A stretch of DNA of 64,000 nucleotides from an uncultured Collinsella sp. (lineage in GTDB: Bacteria > Actinomycetota > Coriobacteriia > Coriobacteriales > Coriobacteriaceae). Numbering within the stretch: position 1 is the first letter of the stretch; every line of letters begins with the position of its first letter. The translations under genes were made by a program, and so were the position numbers. The DNA lies in contig CABUBZ010000002.1 in NCBI GenBank assembly GCA_902489945.1, positions 16,673 to 80,672 on the forward strand. Reading direction: 5' to 3'. The notes beneath the pieces were generated by a model. That model worked only from the letters and a program-made list of their open reading frames with translations, did no database searches and had not been told where the DNA came from. Shown here one piece after another: positions 51,229 through 60,170 of the stretch.

Positions 51229-54111
51229 CTAAATAAACACGTCGACGAGGATGGGCATAAGGTTGAGCAGGCCAAACACCAGCGCCACGCCCCAGCCGAG
51301 CTTAAAGCAGCTACGCCAGGTGCTACGGGCGAAGGTGTTATCGATCAGCACCTCGACAAAATACGTCGCGGCCATCACGATCAGGGCAACCACCCAGCTC
51401 ACCGGGTTGTCCCAGACAAAGAACATGCCCACCCACATCAAAAACAGCACGGTCTCGCACCAGTGCATAAGGGTCATCTTGGCCAGCGTACCGCCGCTCA
51501 TCTCGGTGGCGACGCCCTGGACGATCTCCTGATGCGCGTGATGCGAATACGAAAGGTCGAACGGCGACTTGCGCAGTTTAATGGTGAGCACCGCAAGCAG
51601 CGCGAGGAAAATGGGCGCGCTGTACACAATGATGGGGGCTGCCTGCCCCGTCACAGCAATGGAATCGAAGCTGTCGGTAGCGAGATACAGGCCCACGCTC
51701 ATCAGCAGAACGGCGGGCTCGTAGCTCATAACCTGCAGCAGCTCGCGGTCGGCGCCGACCTGCGCAAACGGGCTTTGCGTCGAGGCGGACGCCAGCACCA
51801 CAAAGATCGCGGCGAGCGTAACCATAAAGGCGCACAGCAGCGTGTTGGAGCCCGACACAAAGATGCCGCCGCCCACCACGGTAAAGATGAGCGCGCATGC
51901 CATATAGGTATCGTCCATGGTGTTTACGCTGGCAGGGGCCTTGTGCAGCAGCTTGGCCACGTCGTAGAACGGCTGCAGCAGGCGCGGGCCCACGCGGCCC
52001 TGCATGCGGGCCGAAAGCTTACGGTCAAGACCGTCAATCAAGCCGCCCACAAGTGGCGCAATCAGGGCAAACGCCACGGTGCCAATAAAAATGCCCACGA
52101 CGCCCGAGCCTTCGAAATACTTGCCGCGCAGCACCGAGGGCGCGCTCATGGCAAGCCGCTCAGGCCCAATCCACGCGCAGCACAGCAGCGCAAACAGAAT
52201 GATGGCGCAGCACACAACGCTGCCTGCGGGGCCGATACGCTTCTCGCCAAGGGCGTCCTCCAGGTACAAGTTGCGCTTTTCGGCCTTTACCTCGTGGCCC
52301 ATCGAGCCGCGGAAATGACGGTAGCTCTCGGTCCCAACGCCCGAAAGGTACACGTTTACGTGCGGTTTGTTGCTCACGCGGAACGAAGTCAGCAGCACCA
52401 CGGCGATAAACGCCACAATGACCACCATCAGATACATGGCGTCCTTGCCAATGACGTGCGGCACGCGGCCAAACACCATGGCCAGGTAGGGCGACACCAG
52501 GCCGCTCGAAATAATCGGGAACGCCACGCAGCACAACACCAGCAGTGCGGCGATGGTGTTGAGCGCCGTCCACTCGGTCTTGTGGACATTGACCTCAACG
52601 TTTTGAGCCGTGGGGTCGACGCCCGAAAGCTTGGCGAGCCACTTGCCCCAGAAGAAGAACGTCGCGGCCGAGCCAAAGGCCAGCACCATGATCATGAGCA
52701 CGTTGCCGGTCTGAGCGAACGCCACCAGGGCGCCCCACTTGGACACGAGCATGCCAAACGGCGCCACGAACATGCCCATAATGCCCAGCATCATCAGGCG
52801 CGTCAGGTGCGGCATGCGGCTGAACATGCCGTCCATGTCCTCTATGTTGCGGCTGCCGATATGGTGCTCGGCAGTGCCCACACACAGGAACAGTAGCGAC
52901 TTGGCGACCGTGTGGAACAGGATCAGGAAGATGGCGGCCCACACGGCCTCGGGCGCGCCGACACCCAAGCAGGCACTGATGAGGCCCAGGTTGGAAATGG
53001 TGGAGTACGCGAGCACGCGTTTGGCGTTGCTCTGCGAGATGGCCATGAGGGCGGCGAGCAAGAACGTGATGGCACCCACACTCGTAACCATAAAGCCGGT
53101 CACGGGATAGATGGCATAGAGCGGACTGAGCTTGACCATCAGGAATACGCCGGCCTTGACCATGGTGGACGAGTGCAGCAGGGCGCTCGTGGGAGTGGGG
53201 GCGACCATGGCACCGAGCAGCCAGGTATGGAACGGCATCTGCGCGGCCTTGGTAAGGGCGGCAAGCGACAGCAGGACAACCGGCATCACCAGCAGCGCGG
53301 ACTGCGCGGTGCCGGCACCGGAAAGCTCGATCATGCCCGAGATGGTCAGCGCCATGCCGTTGAAGTGCAGGAACATAAGGCCAGCCAAAAACGCGATGCC
53401 ACCCAGCATGTTGAGGATGATCTGGGTAAAGGCGTTTTTGATGGCCTCGGGCGTGCGCGTGTATCCAATCATGAGGAACGAGCACACGGTGGTGATTTCC
53501 CAGCCGCAGAACAGCCACTCCAGGTTGTCGCTCGTCACGATGACGAACATGGCCGAGAGGAACAGGAACATAAGCGCCAGGAACTGCGGGCGACGGTCGG
53601 GCGCGGTCCGCCCGCGCAGCGCGGCCTCGTGCTCGTCGTGAGCCTGGAAATCCTTCATGTAGCCCAGGGCATACACGCAGATGAGGCTGCCGACGATGCC
53701 GACGGCAAGCACCATGATCACGCTCATGTAGTCCAGGTAGAGCGGCGTGGCGGTGACGACCTCGGCCGCGGGCAGCGTCATGGCTGCGAAGGCAACCGAA
53801 CCCACCAGCTGCACCACGCCAAGCACCGTGGTGAGCGTGCTCTTATATTTACGCGCGTTGTACAGGATGACGGCGCACAGGATCACGTCGATGGCAGAGC
53901 TGATAATCGAAAGCACGTGCGAGGTGCTCGGTACAACCTCGAAGCTCTGCGGGCCCGTGCCAAAAAACATGACAGCGACTACAACCGTCACCGCCATGAT
54001 GATGCCGGAGCCTATGAGCCCTACCGCATCGCGGGCGCGGTCACCACGCGCGAACAACATGCCCAGCGCCGGTACCAGCGGAAACAGGGTAAGGAAATAC
54101 AGTAGCGTCAT
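51229..54111 (-). CDS. Fused membrane subunit of Ech hydrogenase: NuoL/EchA-like plus NuoH/EchB-like
   Basis: One uninterrupted 960-residue frame. Residues 1 to about 600 are a NuoL/MrpA-type antiporter-like subunit (SDNLEWLFCGWEITTVCSFLMIGY, KAAQMPFHTWLLGAM, PTPTSALLHSSTMVKAGVFL, ISNLGLISACLGVG). From about 670 the sequence is NuoH/EchB-like (LSARMQGRVGPRLLQPFYDV at about 698-717, ADRELLQVMSYEP, LRKSPFDLSYSHHAHQEIV). Normally these are two genes. The fusion would tie the distal pumping module to the quinone-site-like module. GGGGGAG precedes the ATG. First gene of the operon. Confidence 0.9.
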   Translation of the reverse strand: MTLLYFLTLFPLVPALGMLFARGDRARDAVGLIGSGIIMAVTVVVAVMFFGTGPQSFEVVPSTSHVLSIISSAIDVILCAVILYNARKYKSTLTTVLGVVQLVGSVAFAAMTLPAAEVVTATPLYLDYMSVIMVLAVGIVGSLICVYALGYMKDFQAHDEHEAALRGRTAPDRRPQFLALMFLFLSAMFVIVTSDNLEWLFCGWEITTVCSFLMIGYTRTPEAIKNAFTQIILNMLGGIAFLAGLMFLHFNGMALTISGMIELSGAGTAQSALLVMPVVLLSLAALTKAAQMPFHTWLLGAMVAPTPTSALLHSSTMVKAGVFLMVKLSPLYAIYPVTGFMVTSVGAITFLLAALMAISQSNAKRVLAYSTISNLGLISACLGVGAPEAVWAAIFLILFHTVAKSLLFLCVGTAEHHIGSRNIEDMDGMFSRMPHLTRLMMLGIMGMFVAPFGMLVSKWGALVAFAQTGNVLMIMVLAFGSAATFFFWGKWLAKLSGVDPTAQNVEVNVHKTEWTALNTIAALLVLCCVAFPIISSGLVSPYLAMVFGRVPHVIGKDAMYLMVVIVAFIAVVLLTSFRVSNKPHVNVYLSGVGTESYRHFRGSMGHEVKAEKRNLYLEDALGEKRIGPAGSVVCCAIILFALLCCAWIGPERLAMSAPSVLRGKYFEGSGVVGIFIGTVAFALIAPLVGGLIDGLDRKLSARMQGRVGPRLLQPFYDVAKLLHKAPASVNTMDDTYMACALIFTVVGGGIFVSGSNTLLCAFMVTLAAIFVVLASASTQSPFAQVGADRELLQVMSYEPAVLLMSVGLYLATDSFDSIAVTGQAAPIIVYSAPIFLALLAVLTIKLRKSPFDLSYSHHAHQEIVQGVATEMSGGTLAKMTLMHWCETVLFLMWVGMFFVWDNPVSWVVALIVMAATYFVEVLIDNTFARSTWRSCFKLGWGVALVFGLLNLMPILVDVFI

Positions 54112-54356
54112 ACCATCACTCCCCCATGCAAAAACGCTTAATCAACAAAACGTTATAGCTCAAATTGGGAGGCGCGGTGGTGGGTTTTCGGTCAACTGGG
54201 GAGTTTTGGACGTGCAGGGCAAGGCGTCTGTCCGGATGGGAGTAAGAGGCGGCAGGGATTTATCGCGGCGGAAAAACCGAAGCCCCCGCGTGCGGATTAT
54301 TAGCCACGTTGGAGGATGTCCCAAGGGGCTCGCGGGCAAACCGGGACATCAAGGCA

Positions 54357-54380
54357 AGAAAAATGCGCCGCGCGGGCGCA
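54357..54380 (-). terminator. Terminator after the orphan HTH gene
   Basis: On the minus strand TGCGCC-CGCGC-GGCGCA is followed by TTTTTCTT. It insulates the HTH gene from the hydrogenase operon. Between 54112 and 54356 I see only the presumed hydrogenase promoter region, with no clear boxes. Confidence 0.7.
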
Positions 54381-54392
54381 CCATCTCGATCG

Positions 54393-54788
54393 CTACTCAG
54401 CCTTTTTAACACGTGGCTTGCGGCCTCGCGGCTTATCGACCAACGCGGCTGCACCGCCGTCGCGATACTGGCGGCACCAAGCCTTGACCGAGGACTCGCT
54501 GGGAATCTTGTGCTTAATCATGGCCTCGCGGACCGTGAGGCCATTTTCCAGGCGGTCCTTGACCACGGCAAGCTTGACTTCGTATGAATACGTGCGGTGA
54601 TGAGAGCCCGCGTTGAGCACGGCATCGGCACCGCCCACGGCATACGCACGGGCCCACTGACGAGCCGTGGCCTGGGGAATGCCAAGTTTCGCGGCGAGGG
54701 CGCGATGACCGACCCCCTCTTGGAGGACCTCGACGGCGCGCTGCCTAACCTCGGGCGCATGCGTGCGAGTCCTAGTTGCTTCCGACAT
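54393..54788 (-). CDS. Orphan transposase-like helix-turn-helix protein
   Basis: The 131-residue protein consists of two helix-turn-helix units (VGHRALAAKLGIPQATARQW and LTVREAMIKHKIPSESSVKAW) with an AlaGly-rich joint and a basic tail RGRKPRVKKAE. This is the layout of IS3-family OrfA or IS150-type helper proteins. No OrfB (DDE integrase) follows; instead a terminator and the hydrogenase operon do. It is either an IS remnant or a domesticated DNA-binding protein. An alternative GTG start lies at 54797. Confidence 0.65.
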   Translation of the reverse strand: MSEATRTRTHAPEVRQRAVEVLQEGVGHRALAAKLGIPQATARQWARAYAVGGADAVLNAGSHHRTYSYEVKLAVVKDRLENGLTVREAMIKHKIPSESSVKAWCRQYRDGGAAALVDKPRGRKPRVKKAE

Positions 54789-54797
54789 ACCTGCCAC

Positions 54798-55121
54798 TTC
54801 TTAGCCTTAACCGTTAATCTGCTTTCTTACGTGCAAGTTAGATAGTAGCATTTTACTGTTTGCTCAAAGCAGTTAATTAAAATAGACGCGGTGTTATCTG
54901 GGCATTTGGCACCAATTTACGACATTTCTTTATCGATTATTTACGCTGGTAGCTGACTCGCAGCTAATCGTCATTCGCTTGTCAACAAAATTGGCATCTC
55001 TTTATGTCCTTTGGCATAGAGGATATAGTTATTAACCCCTCCCTCAATAATTTTGAGTAATCGGCAAGGCAGTAGACGTCCTTACTCCTCATGATTACCG
55101 CGCATTGCCATCCACCGGAGC
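54798..55121. other. AT-rich gap upstream of the orphan HTH gene
   Basis: This 324-base stretch is markedly richer in A and T than the rest of the window. I found no convincing gene; a 36-codon frame on the minus strand near 54982-55092 has no ribosome site. No terminal inverted repeats were recognised. The base composition suggests transferred DNA or promoter-rich sequence. Confidence 0.5.
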
Positions 55122-55162
55122 AAAACAAAAAGGGCGGGGCCTGCTGCGCTTGCAGGCCCCGC
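55122..55162 (-). terminator. Rho-independent terminator of the OYE-family reductase gene
   Basis: On the minus strand GCGGGGCCTGC and GCAGGCCCCGC pair perfectly around seven bases and are followed by CCTTTTTGTTTT. Confidence 0.9.
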
Positions 55163-55237
55163 ACCGGTTGACACCCGACGGGACACAGCCGGGCGAGACG
55201 GATCCGTGCTACCGTCCCGCCTGGCCGCGATGTTCAA

Positions 55238-57268
55238 CTACAGCTCGTTGGCCGCGTGATACGCCGTGCGAATGGCGCTCGCAATGTCGGCGGTGCGCTC
55301 GCCCGAGCAGTCGCCCACGCAGGTCACGGGCACCGTCACGCCATCCAGGCCAAACGCGTTGGCCTTGGAGCCCACGGCCATCACCACGTAATCGCAGGCG
55401 ATCTTCACCGGCTCCTCGGCGCCGTCCTCGGTGGTACGAACGGCCTCCACGCCCTCGTCGGTAATGGCGGTCAGGCGGGTCTTAACGTGCTGCTCCACGT
55501 TGTGGGCGGCAAAGTCGCTCATAATCAGCGGCAGAATGGTCTCGGACTCGCCTGCGGCAATCTTGTCGAGCATCTCCACGATCGCCACCTCGCAGCCGTG
55601 TTGCAGCAGGTACTCGGCAGTCTCGGTGCCCACCAGGCCACCGCCAATGACGGCGACGCGGCCGCCGAGCTCCACCTTGCCGGCCAGCACGTCCCAGCTC
55701 GAGACGACCTTGTCCGAATCGGCGCCCGGAACGGGGATGACCACGTCATGCGCGCCCACGGCCACAATCGCGGCGTCGGCGGCGTTGAGGTCCGCGGGGC
55801 TAGCGGCATGGTTGAGCTCAACCTTCACGCCCAGGCCGGGCAGAATCTTCTCGTAGTACTCAACCGAGCGCATGATCTCGTCCTTGCGCGGAGGCGCGGC
55901 TGCCAACACAATCTGGCCGCCCAGATGATCGCTCGCCTCATAGACGGTCACGTCGTAGCCGCGCTTGGCCGCCACGCGCGCAGCCTCCAGGCCGGCAATA
56001 CCGCCGCCCACCACGGCGATCTTCTTGTCGCCCTCGCCCGGCTTGATGGCGACGGTCGCCTCGTCGCCGTTCTCGGCGTTGAGCACGCACGAGATGTACT
56101 TGCGGTTTTGAATCGCATCGACGCAGCCCTTGTTGCAGTTGAGGCACTCGCGGATGGGCTCGCCCGTGGCGGCCTTCAGCGCAATGTCGGGGTCGCACAT
56201 GAGCGAGCGGCCGTACGCGATGATATCGGCCGAACCGTCTTCCAGAATCTTCTCGCCGGCCTCGACCGAAACCACGCGGCCGACGGTTGCCACCGGCACG
56301 GAGACCAGGGCCTTGACGCGCTCGGCCACGGGCAGCGTCCAGTTGTAGGGCATGGCGCCCATGGGCGGAATGGTGTCGCCCATGTTGCCGGTATGGTTGG
56401 CCTGCGCGACCTGGATCATGTCGATGCCCGCGCCCTCGAGCAGCTTGGCGAACTCGCAGGCCTCGTCGGGCTGCAGGCCGCCCTTGCCGCGCGGCGTGCC
56501 GTCGGGGTTCTCCATGATCACGGGCAGTTTGTACTCCACCATCAGCTGCGGCGCGGCCTCCTTAATGGCGGCGACGACCTCGAGCGCATAGCGAACGCGG
56601 TTCTCGAACGAGCCACCGTACTCGTCGGTACGCTTGTTGAGGATGGCCGAGCACAGCGAACCCACCAAGCGATCGCCGTGGACCTCGATGGCGTCAATGC
56701 TGGCCTGCTGCGCGCGAGCGGCCGAGGCAGCGATGGCCTCCTTGATCTGGGTGAGCTGCTCTACGCTCGCCTCGTTCACAAAGTGCTGCATGTCGTGGTG
56801 CAGCTTGGCGTATGCCTGCTTGCGGATCTCGTTGGACTCAGCCATCTTGGCGGCGAAGGTCTCCTCGTCGCCGGCGGCCTTGGCCTCCTGCGCGGCCTTG
56901 GCGGCGGCCATGGAGCCCATGACCATGCGGCCAACACCGGGCACGTCGTACTCGGGGTGGAACAGCTGCAGCGCGACCTTGGCGCCGTGCTTGTGAACGG
57001 CGTCGGCCAGCGCCTTAAACGTGGGGATCTGAGCGTCGGTCGCCAGCTTGGGCGTGGGGCTCGCGGTCATGACGGGGGCAACGTCGCCGATGACGATGTA
57101 GCTCACGCCGCCACGGGCCAGACGCTCGTAAAAAGCCAGGCTGCGCTCGCCAATGGAGCCGTCGCGCTCCTCGTAGCCGGTGGTCAGCGGCGGGAACATA
57201 ATGCGGTTCTTGAGCTCAAGGGGGCCAACCGTAATGGGCTGGAGCAGCTTGGATGCAGGTGCGGTCAT
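55238..57268 (-). CDS. OYE-family NADH:flavin oxidoreductase/enoate reductase (BaiCD/2,4-dienoyl-CoA reductase type)
   Basis: The 676-residue protein has an N-terminal TIM-barrel OYE domain (LQPITVGPLELKNRIMFPP; HGDRLVGSLCSAILNKRTDEYGGSFENR), a [4Fe-4S] motif CLNCNKGC with a following Cys (MCDP before it), and C-terminal FAD/NAD(P) Rossmann domains (AVVGGGIAGLEAARVAAKRG; VAVIGGGLVGTETAEYL). This is the FldZ/BaiCD/FadH layout: reduction of activated C=C bonds of dienoyl-CoA, cinnamate or bile-acid-type substrates. Where OYEs often have H-x-x-H/N, the EVHGD...RL segment here varies, so the substrate is open. The start at 57268 is chosen for its spacing to AGAGG. Single-gene transcript. Confidence 0.85.
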   Translation of the reverse strand: MTAPASKLLQPITVGPLELKNRIMFPPLTTGYEERDGSIGERSLAFYERLARGGVSYIVIGDVAPVMTASPTPKLATDAQIPTFKALADAVHKHGAKVALQLFHPEYDVPGVGRMVMGSMAAAKAAQEAKAAGDEETFAAKMAESNEIRKQAYAKLHHDMQHFVNEASVEQLTQIKEAIAASAARAQQASIDAIEVHGDRLVGSLCSAILNKRTDEYGGSFENRVRYALEVVAAIKEAAPQLMVEYKLPVIMENPDGTPRGKGGLQPDEACEFAKLLEGAGIDMIQVAQANHTGNMGDTIPPMGAMPYNWTLPVAERVKALVSVPVATVGRVVSVEAGEKILEDGSADIIAYGRSLMCDPDIALKAATGEPIRECLNCNKGCVDAIQNRKYISCVLNAENGDEATVAIKPGEGDKKIAVVGGGIAGLEAARVAAKRGYDVTVYEASDHLGGQIVLAAAPPRKDEIMRSVEYYEKILPGLGVKVELNHAASPADLNAADAAIVAVGAHDVVIPVPGADSDKVVSSWDVLAGKVELGGRVAVIGGGLVGTETAEYLLQHGCEVAIVEMLDKIAAGESETILPLIMSDFAAHNVEQHVKTRLTAITDEGVEAVRTTEDGAEEPVKIACDYVVMAVGSKANAFGLDGVTVPVTCVGDCSGERTADIASAIRTAYHAANEL

Positions 57269-57404
57269 GGACATTCCTCTCTTGTAGGCGCGGCGGCGAT
57301 GATGCCGCGTAGTTGTCTAGAGGATATGGCATGGGGGTACAGCGGCACAACGAAAATCGGCGGATAGCAGGTAGCGGCAGGTGGATGGGGCGGGGCGGCC
57401 CGTC

Positions 57405-57626
57405 GGTTTGTCTCGATCTGTAACAGTTACTCAGCAAAACCGGGTCTTACTGTTACAGATCGAGACAAACCAAACCCGCCTGCTAGAAAATCTCAATCTA
57501 TAACAACAACTCGGCAAAATGAGCCCCAGATGTTACAGGTCGAGACAGACGCGACCCAACCCACCGGTATATCTCAACCTGTAACACCTAGCCGCCCAAA
57601 TCGGGTCTAGATGTTACAGATCGAGA
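57405..57626. repeat. Three tandem ~80-bp stem-loop units
   Basis: Each unit has a left arm TCTCRAYCTRTAACA and a right arm TGTTACAGRTCGAGA: 57411-57425/57451-57465, 57491-57505/57531-57545, 57572-57586/57612-57626, at 80-81 base period. In unit 1 the stem extends to 23 perfect pairs (57405-57427 with 57449-57471). The loops share GCAAAA-C-GGGTCT-like sequence. There is no coding frame. The array lies between the OYE gene and the initiator tRNA terminator. Confidence 0.85.
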
Positions 57627-57674
57627 TTTTGTTTGAGAGGCTGAGAATTGGACCGAAAACACGGTCCCGGAATA

Positions 57675-57706
57675 ACAAAAAAGCTCGCCGGCTAGGCCGA
57701 CGAGCT
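57675..57706 (-). terminator. Terminator after the initiator tRNA gene
   Basis: On the minus strand GCTCGTCGGC-CTA-GCCGGCGAGC (one G-U pair) is followed by TTTTTTGTT, ten bases past the tRNA CCA end. Confidence 0.88.
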
Positions 57707-57715
57707 GCAAGTTCT

Positions 57716-57792
57716 TGGTCGCGGGGGCAGGATTTGAACCTACGACCTCCGGGTTATGAGCCCGGCGAGCTACCAGACTGCTCCACCCCGCA
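57716..57792 (-). tRNA. Initiator tRNA-fMet (CAU)
   Basis: The 77-base minus-strand gene has GCGGGGTGGAGCAG, D-loop TGGTAGCTCG, anticodon loop CTCATAA flanked by the three G-C pairs GGG/CCC typical of initiators, T-loop GGTTCAAATCC and encoded CCA. Position 1 is U facing G72, a weak pair like the C1-A72 mismatch of other initiators. A terminator follows and a promoter precedes it. Confidence 0.95.
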
Positions 57793-57823
57793 ATGTCTGG
57801 GCGCCTCATGTGCGCAAGAAAGA

Positions 57824-57852
57824 ATATTACGTGGGAGTTCGGTAAACGGCAA
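57824..57852 (-). promoter_or_regulatory. Promoter of the initiator tRNA
   Basis: On the minus strand TTGCCG (57852-57847), a 17-base spacer and TAATAT (57829-57824) lie about 30 bases before the tRNA 5' end. Confidence 0.65.
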
Positions 57853-57988
57853 GGAAAATCTCGTAGAGCATAATTCCTTCATATTTAAACCCCTCAGCCC
57901 CTATCACCGTAAACGAATCGCAGCCGAGCGCCGTCGACGGCACGTATACAATGGTGCGCGTCCTTTTATGCCGACACCGGGGGTAGAC

Positions 57989-58762
57989 ATGCTGCTCGCT
58001 ATCGATATGGGAAACACGCAGACGGCCATGGGTCTGTTTGACGGAGACGAGCTGGTGCAGTCGTGGCGCATGCCCACCGACCGCTCCTATACCGCCGACG
58101 AGATCCACGTGCGCCTGATGGGCTTCTTTAAGATGTACGACCTCTCACTCGACGCGGTCGACGCGATCGCCTTTGCCGGCGTGGTGCCGCAGCTCTCGCG
58201 CGAGTGGCACGCCGTGGCCGACCGCATCGCGGCGGACGCCATCGTCATCGGGCCGCAGACGGCCGCCGTGACCAAGCTGCGCGCGGCGCGCCCCCAGGCC
58301 GTAGGTGCCGACCGCGTCGCCAACGCCGTTGCGGCCGAGACTTTCTACGGCGCGCCGGCAATCGTGGTGGACTTTGGCACCGCGACCAATATCGACGTCA
58401 TCGATGAGGACGGTTATTACATTGGTGGGGCGATCGCGCCGGGCATCCGCATCTCCATGGACGCGCTTGCCGCCCGTGCCGCCAAGCTCGCCAGCGTGCC
58501 GCTCGAGGCGCCCGAACACGCCATCGGTCGCGACACCGAAGAGTGCATCAAGGTCGGCGCCGTGATGGGCGCCGCCGCCATGGCCGAGGGCTTGGTCGCG
58601 CGCATGAAGCGCGAGCTGGGCCGCGAGGACGCCACCGTTATCGCCACGGGCGGTCTCGCCGGCATCGTCGCCGATTCGACCGATGCCTTCGACGTGGTCG
58701 ACGGACAGCTCACCATCAAGGGTATCTGCGAAATCTACCGCCGCATGCAGGAGCAGGGGTAA
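57989..58762 (+). CDS. coaX: Type III pantothenate kinase
   Basis: The 257-residue protein begins MLLAIDMGNTQTAMGLFDG (phosphate-1 motif DMGNT), then VVDFGTATNIDVID (phosphate-2), GGAIAPGIRISMDALAARAAKL and TGGLAG. This is the CoaX family that phosphorylates pantothenate in the first step of CoA synthesis. The ATG at 57989 gives the usual family length; a longer in-frame start would run through the tRNA. TATACAAT lies about 40 bases upstream. Stands as a single gene, ending near a palindrome. Confidence 0.93.
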   Translation: MLLAIDMGNTQTAMGLFDGDELVQSWRMPTDRSYTADEIHVRLMGFFKMYDLSLDAVDAIAFAGVVPQLSREWHAVADRIAADAIVIGPQTAAVTKLRAARPQAVGADRVANAVAAETFYGAPAIVVDFGTATNIDVIDEDGYYIGGAIAPGIRISMDALAARAAKLASVPLEAPEHAIGRDTEECIKVGAVMGAAAMAEGLVARMKRELGREDATVIATGGLAGIVADSTDAFDVVDGQLTIKGICEIYRRMQEQG

Positions 58763-58808
58763 GGCGGGGTTTAAGTCGAGCGCGAGCGGCGAACTAGGCA
58801 ACGCATCG

Positions 58809-58855
58809 GTCCTATTCCTCAAAATCGAAATTTTTTCGTTTTTGAGGAATAGGAC
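58809..58855. repeat. CTATTCCTCAAAA palindrome, copy 1
   Basis: GTCCTATTCCTCAAAA (58809-58824) and TTTTGAGGAATAGGAC (58840-58855) are perfect 16-base inverted repeats. The loop TCGAAATTTTTTCG can pair further at its edges. It separates coaX from the convergent ATPase gene and ends six bases before the ATPase stop, so it may double as a terminator. Confidence 0.8.
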
Positions 58856-58861
58856 TTTCTG

Positions 58862-60058
58862 CTAGGCCTCGCCGCACAGCCACCTCGCCAGGTCCACAAT
58901 CTGCACCCCATTGCGGTCCGTGGCCTCGTGATGCGTGCGGGCGAGAATCATCTTGGGGTACGCGTCGCCAATGCTCAGCAGTGGTGAAATCTCGCGTTCA
59001 AATGTCTTATCCGAGCTGATGTCGTCGCTCACCTGAATGTAGAGCTTCTCGCTTCGCTTGATTGCCACAAAGTCTATTTCCTTTTTATAGAGCACACCGA
59101 CGTATACCTCATATCCGCGGCGCAGCAGCTCGATTGCCACCATGTTCTCGTACACGCGACCCCAGTCCATATCGCGTGTACCGAGCAGTGCGTATTTGAA
59201 CGCGTGGTCTGCCAGGTAATACTTCTCGCCGCTCTTAAGGTATTTCTTGCCGCGAATGTCATATCGACGAACTTTATAGAAGGCAAACGCATCGCACAGG
59301 TACCCCATGTACGCACCGACCGTCTTGTTCGTTATCTTTAGCCCATCCGCGTTCAAAACATCCGTAATGTTGCGCGCCGACGTTATGTTGGAGACGTTGT
59401 CCATCATGTAATCGGCAATGCGCAGCAGCGCCGATTCGTTTCTCACGTTATGCCGCTGCACGATATCTCTCACAATGAGCGTCTTAAAGACGTTGGAGAG
59501 ATATTGATAGCGCTGCTCCTGCAGTGGATAAGGGTAAGAGCCAGACATACCGCCGGTTCTCGCGTACTCATCGAAGTCGCGGTCAACCTCGCCCTCGTCG
59601 CCATAGGAGCGATACTCTTCAAACGAGAATGGGAAAACCTCGATCTCGAACGTGCGCCCCGTAAAGAGCGTCGACAGGTCGCTTGACAGCAAAAAGGCGT
59701 TCGATCCGGTAATGAAAATATCGTACTGCTCGGATGCATGGAGGCTGTTGATCGCGCGTTCAAAGCCGTCGCACATCTGAACCTCGTCGATAAGCAGGAA
59801 GTTTTGCTTGTCGGACACTCGATGCTCTTTTACATAGGCGAGCAGGGCATGATATTCGAGCAGGCTCTCGAACTCGTCGAGGTTGTAATTGATATGGATG
59901 ACATTCGAATTGGACAGATTTACCTCCACGTAATCGCGGAGGGCCTCGAGCAATTTTGACTTACCGCTACGGCGAATGCCCGTTATGACCTTGATATCCG
60001 GCACGCCAATAAGGCTCGTCAACGTGTCCATATATGACGTTCTATTGATGAGTTTCAT
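58862..60058 (-). CDS. AAA ATPase with DUF4143 domain
   Basis: The 398-residue protein has a Walker A ITGIRRSGKSKLL, Walker B FLLIDEVQMCDGF, sensor-like IFITGSNAFLLSSDL and the C-terminal DUF4143 region (DYMMDNVSNITSARNI, YKVRRYDIRGKKYL, GRVYENMVAIELLRRGYEVYVG, EIDFVA). The EIDFVA end resembles a PD-(D/E)XK-like strand. This family is common, of unknown function, and often phase- or strain-variable. Base composition is less GC-rich than its neighbours. GGGAGG precedes the ATG. CTATTCCTCAAAA palindromes lie on both sides. Confidence 0.88.
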   Translation of the reverse strand: MKLINRTSYMDTLTSLIGVPDIKVITGIRRSGKSKLLEALRDYVEVNLSNSNVIHINYNLDEFESLLEYHALLAYVKEHRVSDKQNFLLIDEVQMCDGFERAINSLHASEQYDIFITGSNAFLLSSDLSTLFTGRTFEIEVFPFSFEEYRSYGDEGEVDRDFDEYARTGGMSGSYPYPLQEQRYQYLSNVFKTLIVRDIVQRHNVRNESALLRIADYMMDNVSNITSARNITDVLNADGLKITNKTVGAYMGYLCDAFAFYKVRRYDIRGKKYLKSGEKYYLADHAFKYALLGTRDMDWGRVYENMVAIELLRRGYEVYVGVLYKKEIDFVAIKRSEKLYIQVSDDISSDKTFEREISPLLSIGDAYPKMILARTHHEATDRNGVQIVDLARWLCGEA

Positions 60059-60084
60059 TGGTGCCTCCCTGCGGTCTTCTATCG

Positions 60085-60125
60085 CTATTCCTCAAAAACG
60101 AAAATTTTTCAGTTTTGAGGAATAG
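60085..60125. repeat. CTATTCCTCAAAA palindrome, copy 2
   Basis: CTATTCCTCAAAA (60085-60097) and TTTTGAGGAATAG (60113-60125) are perfect inverted repeats around ACGAAAATTTTTCAG, 27 bases upstream of the ATPase start codon. Confidence 0.8.
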
Positions 60126-60170
60126 GCTCTGCAACGAATATACCTCGTTAAAGGCCGAGCTGGCTTAATT

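Noticed and set aside
51070..52896. Long open frame antisense to the Ech membrane subunit (similar ones at 52912-54105 and 55256-57367)
   Set aside because: His/Arg-rich translations without motifs, opposite to well-supported genes.
54982..55164. Small frame on the minus strand in the AT-rich gap
   Set aside because: No ribosome site, overlaps the reductase terminator at its 5' end and has no recognisable domain.
57405..57626. CRISPR array
   Set aside because: Units are 80-base stem-loops with diverged arms, three copies only, no spacer logic and no cas genes.
57611..57988. Upstream extension of the coaX reading frame
   Set aside because: It would run through the antisense of the initiator tRNA and a tandem repeat; the family starts at the DMGNT motif, i.e. 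at 57989.
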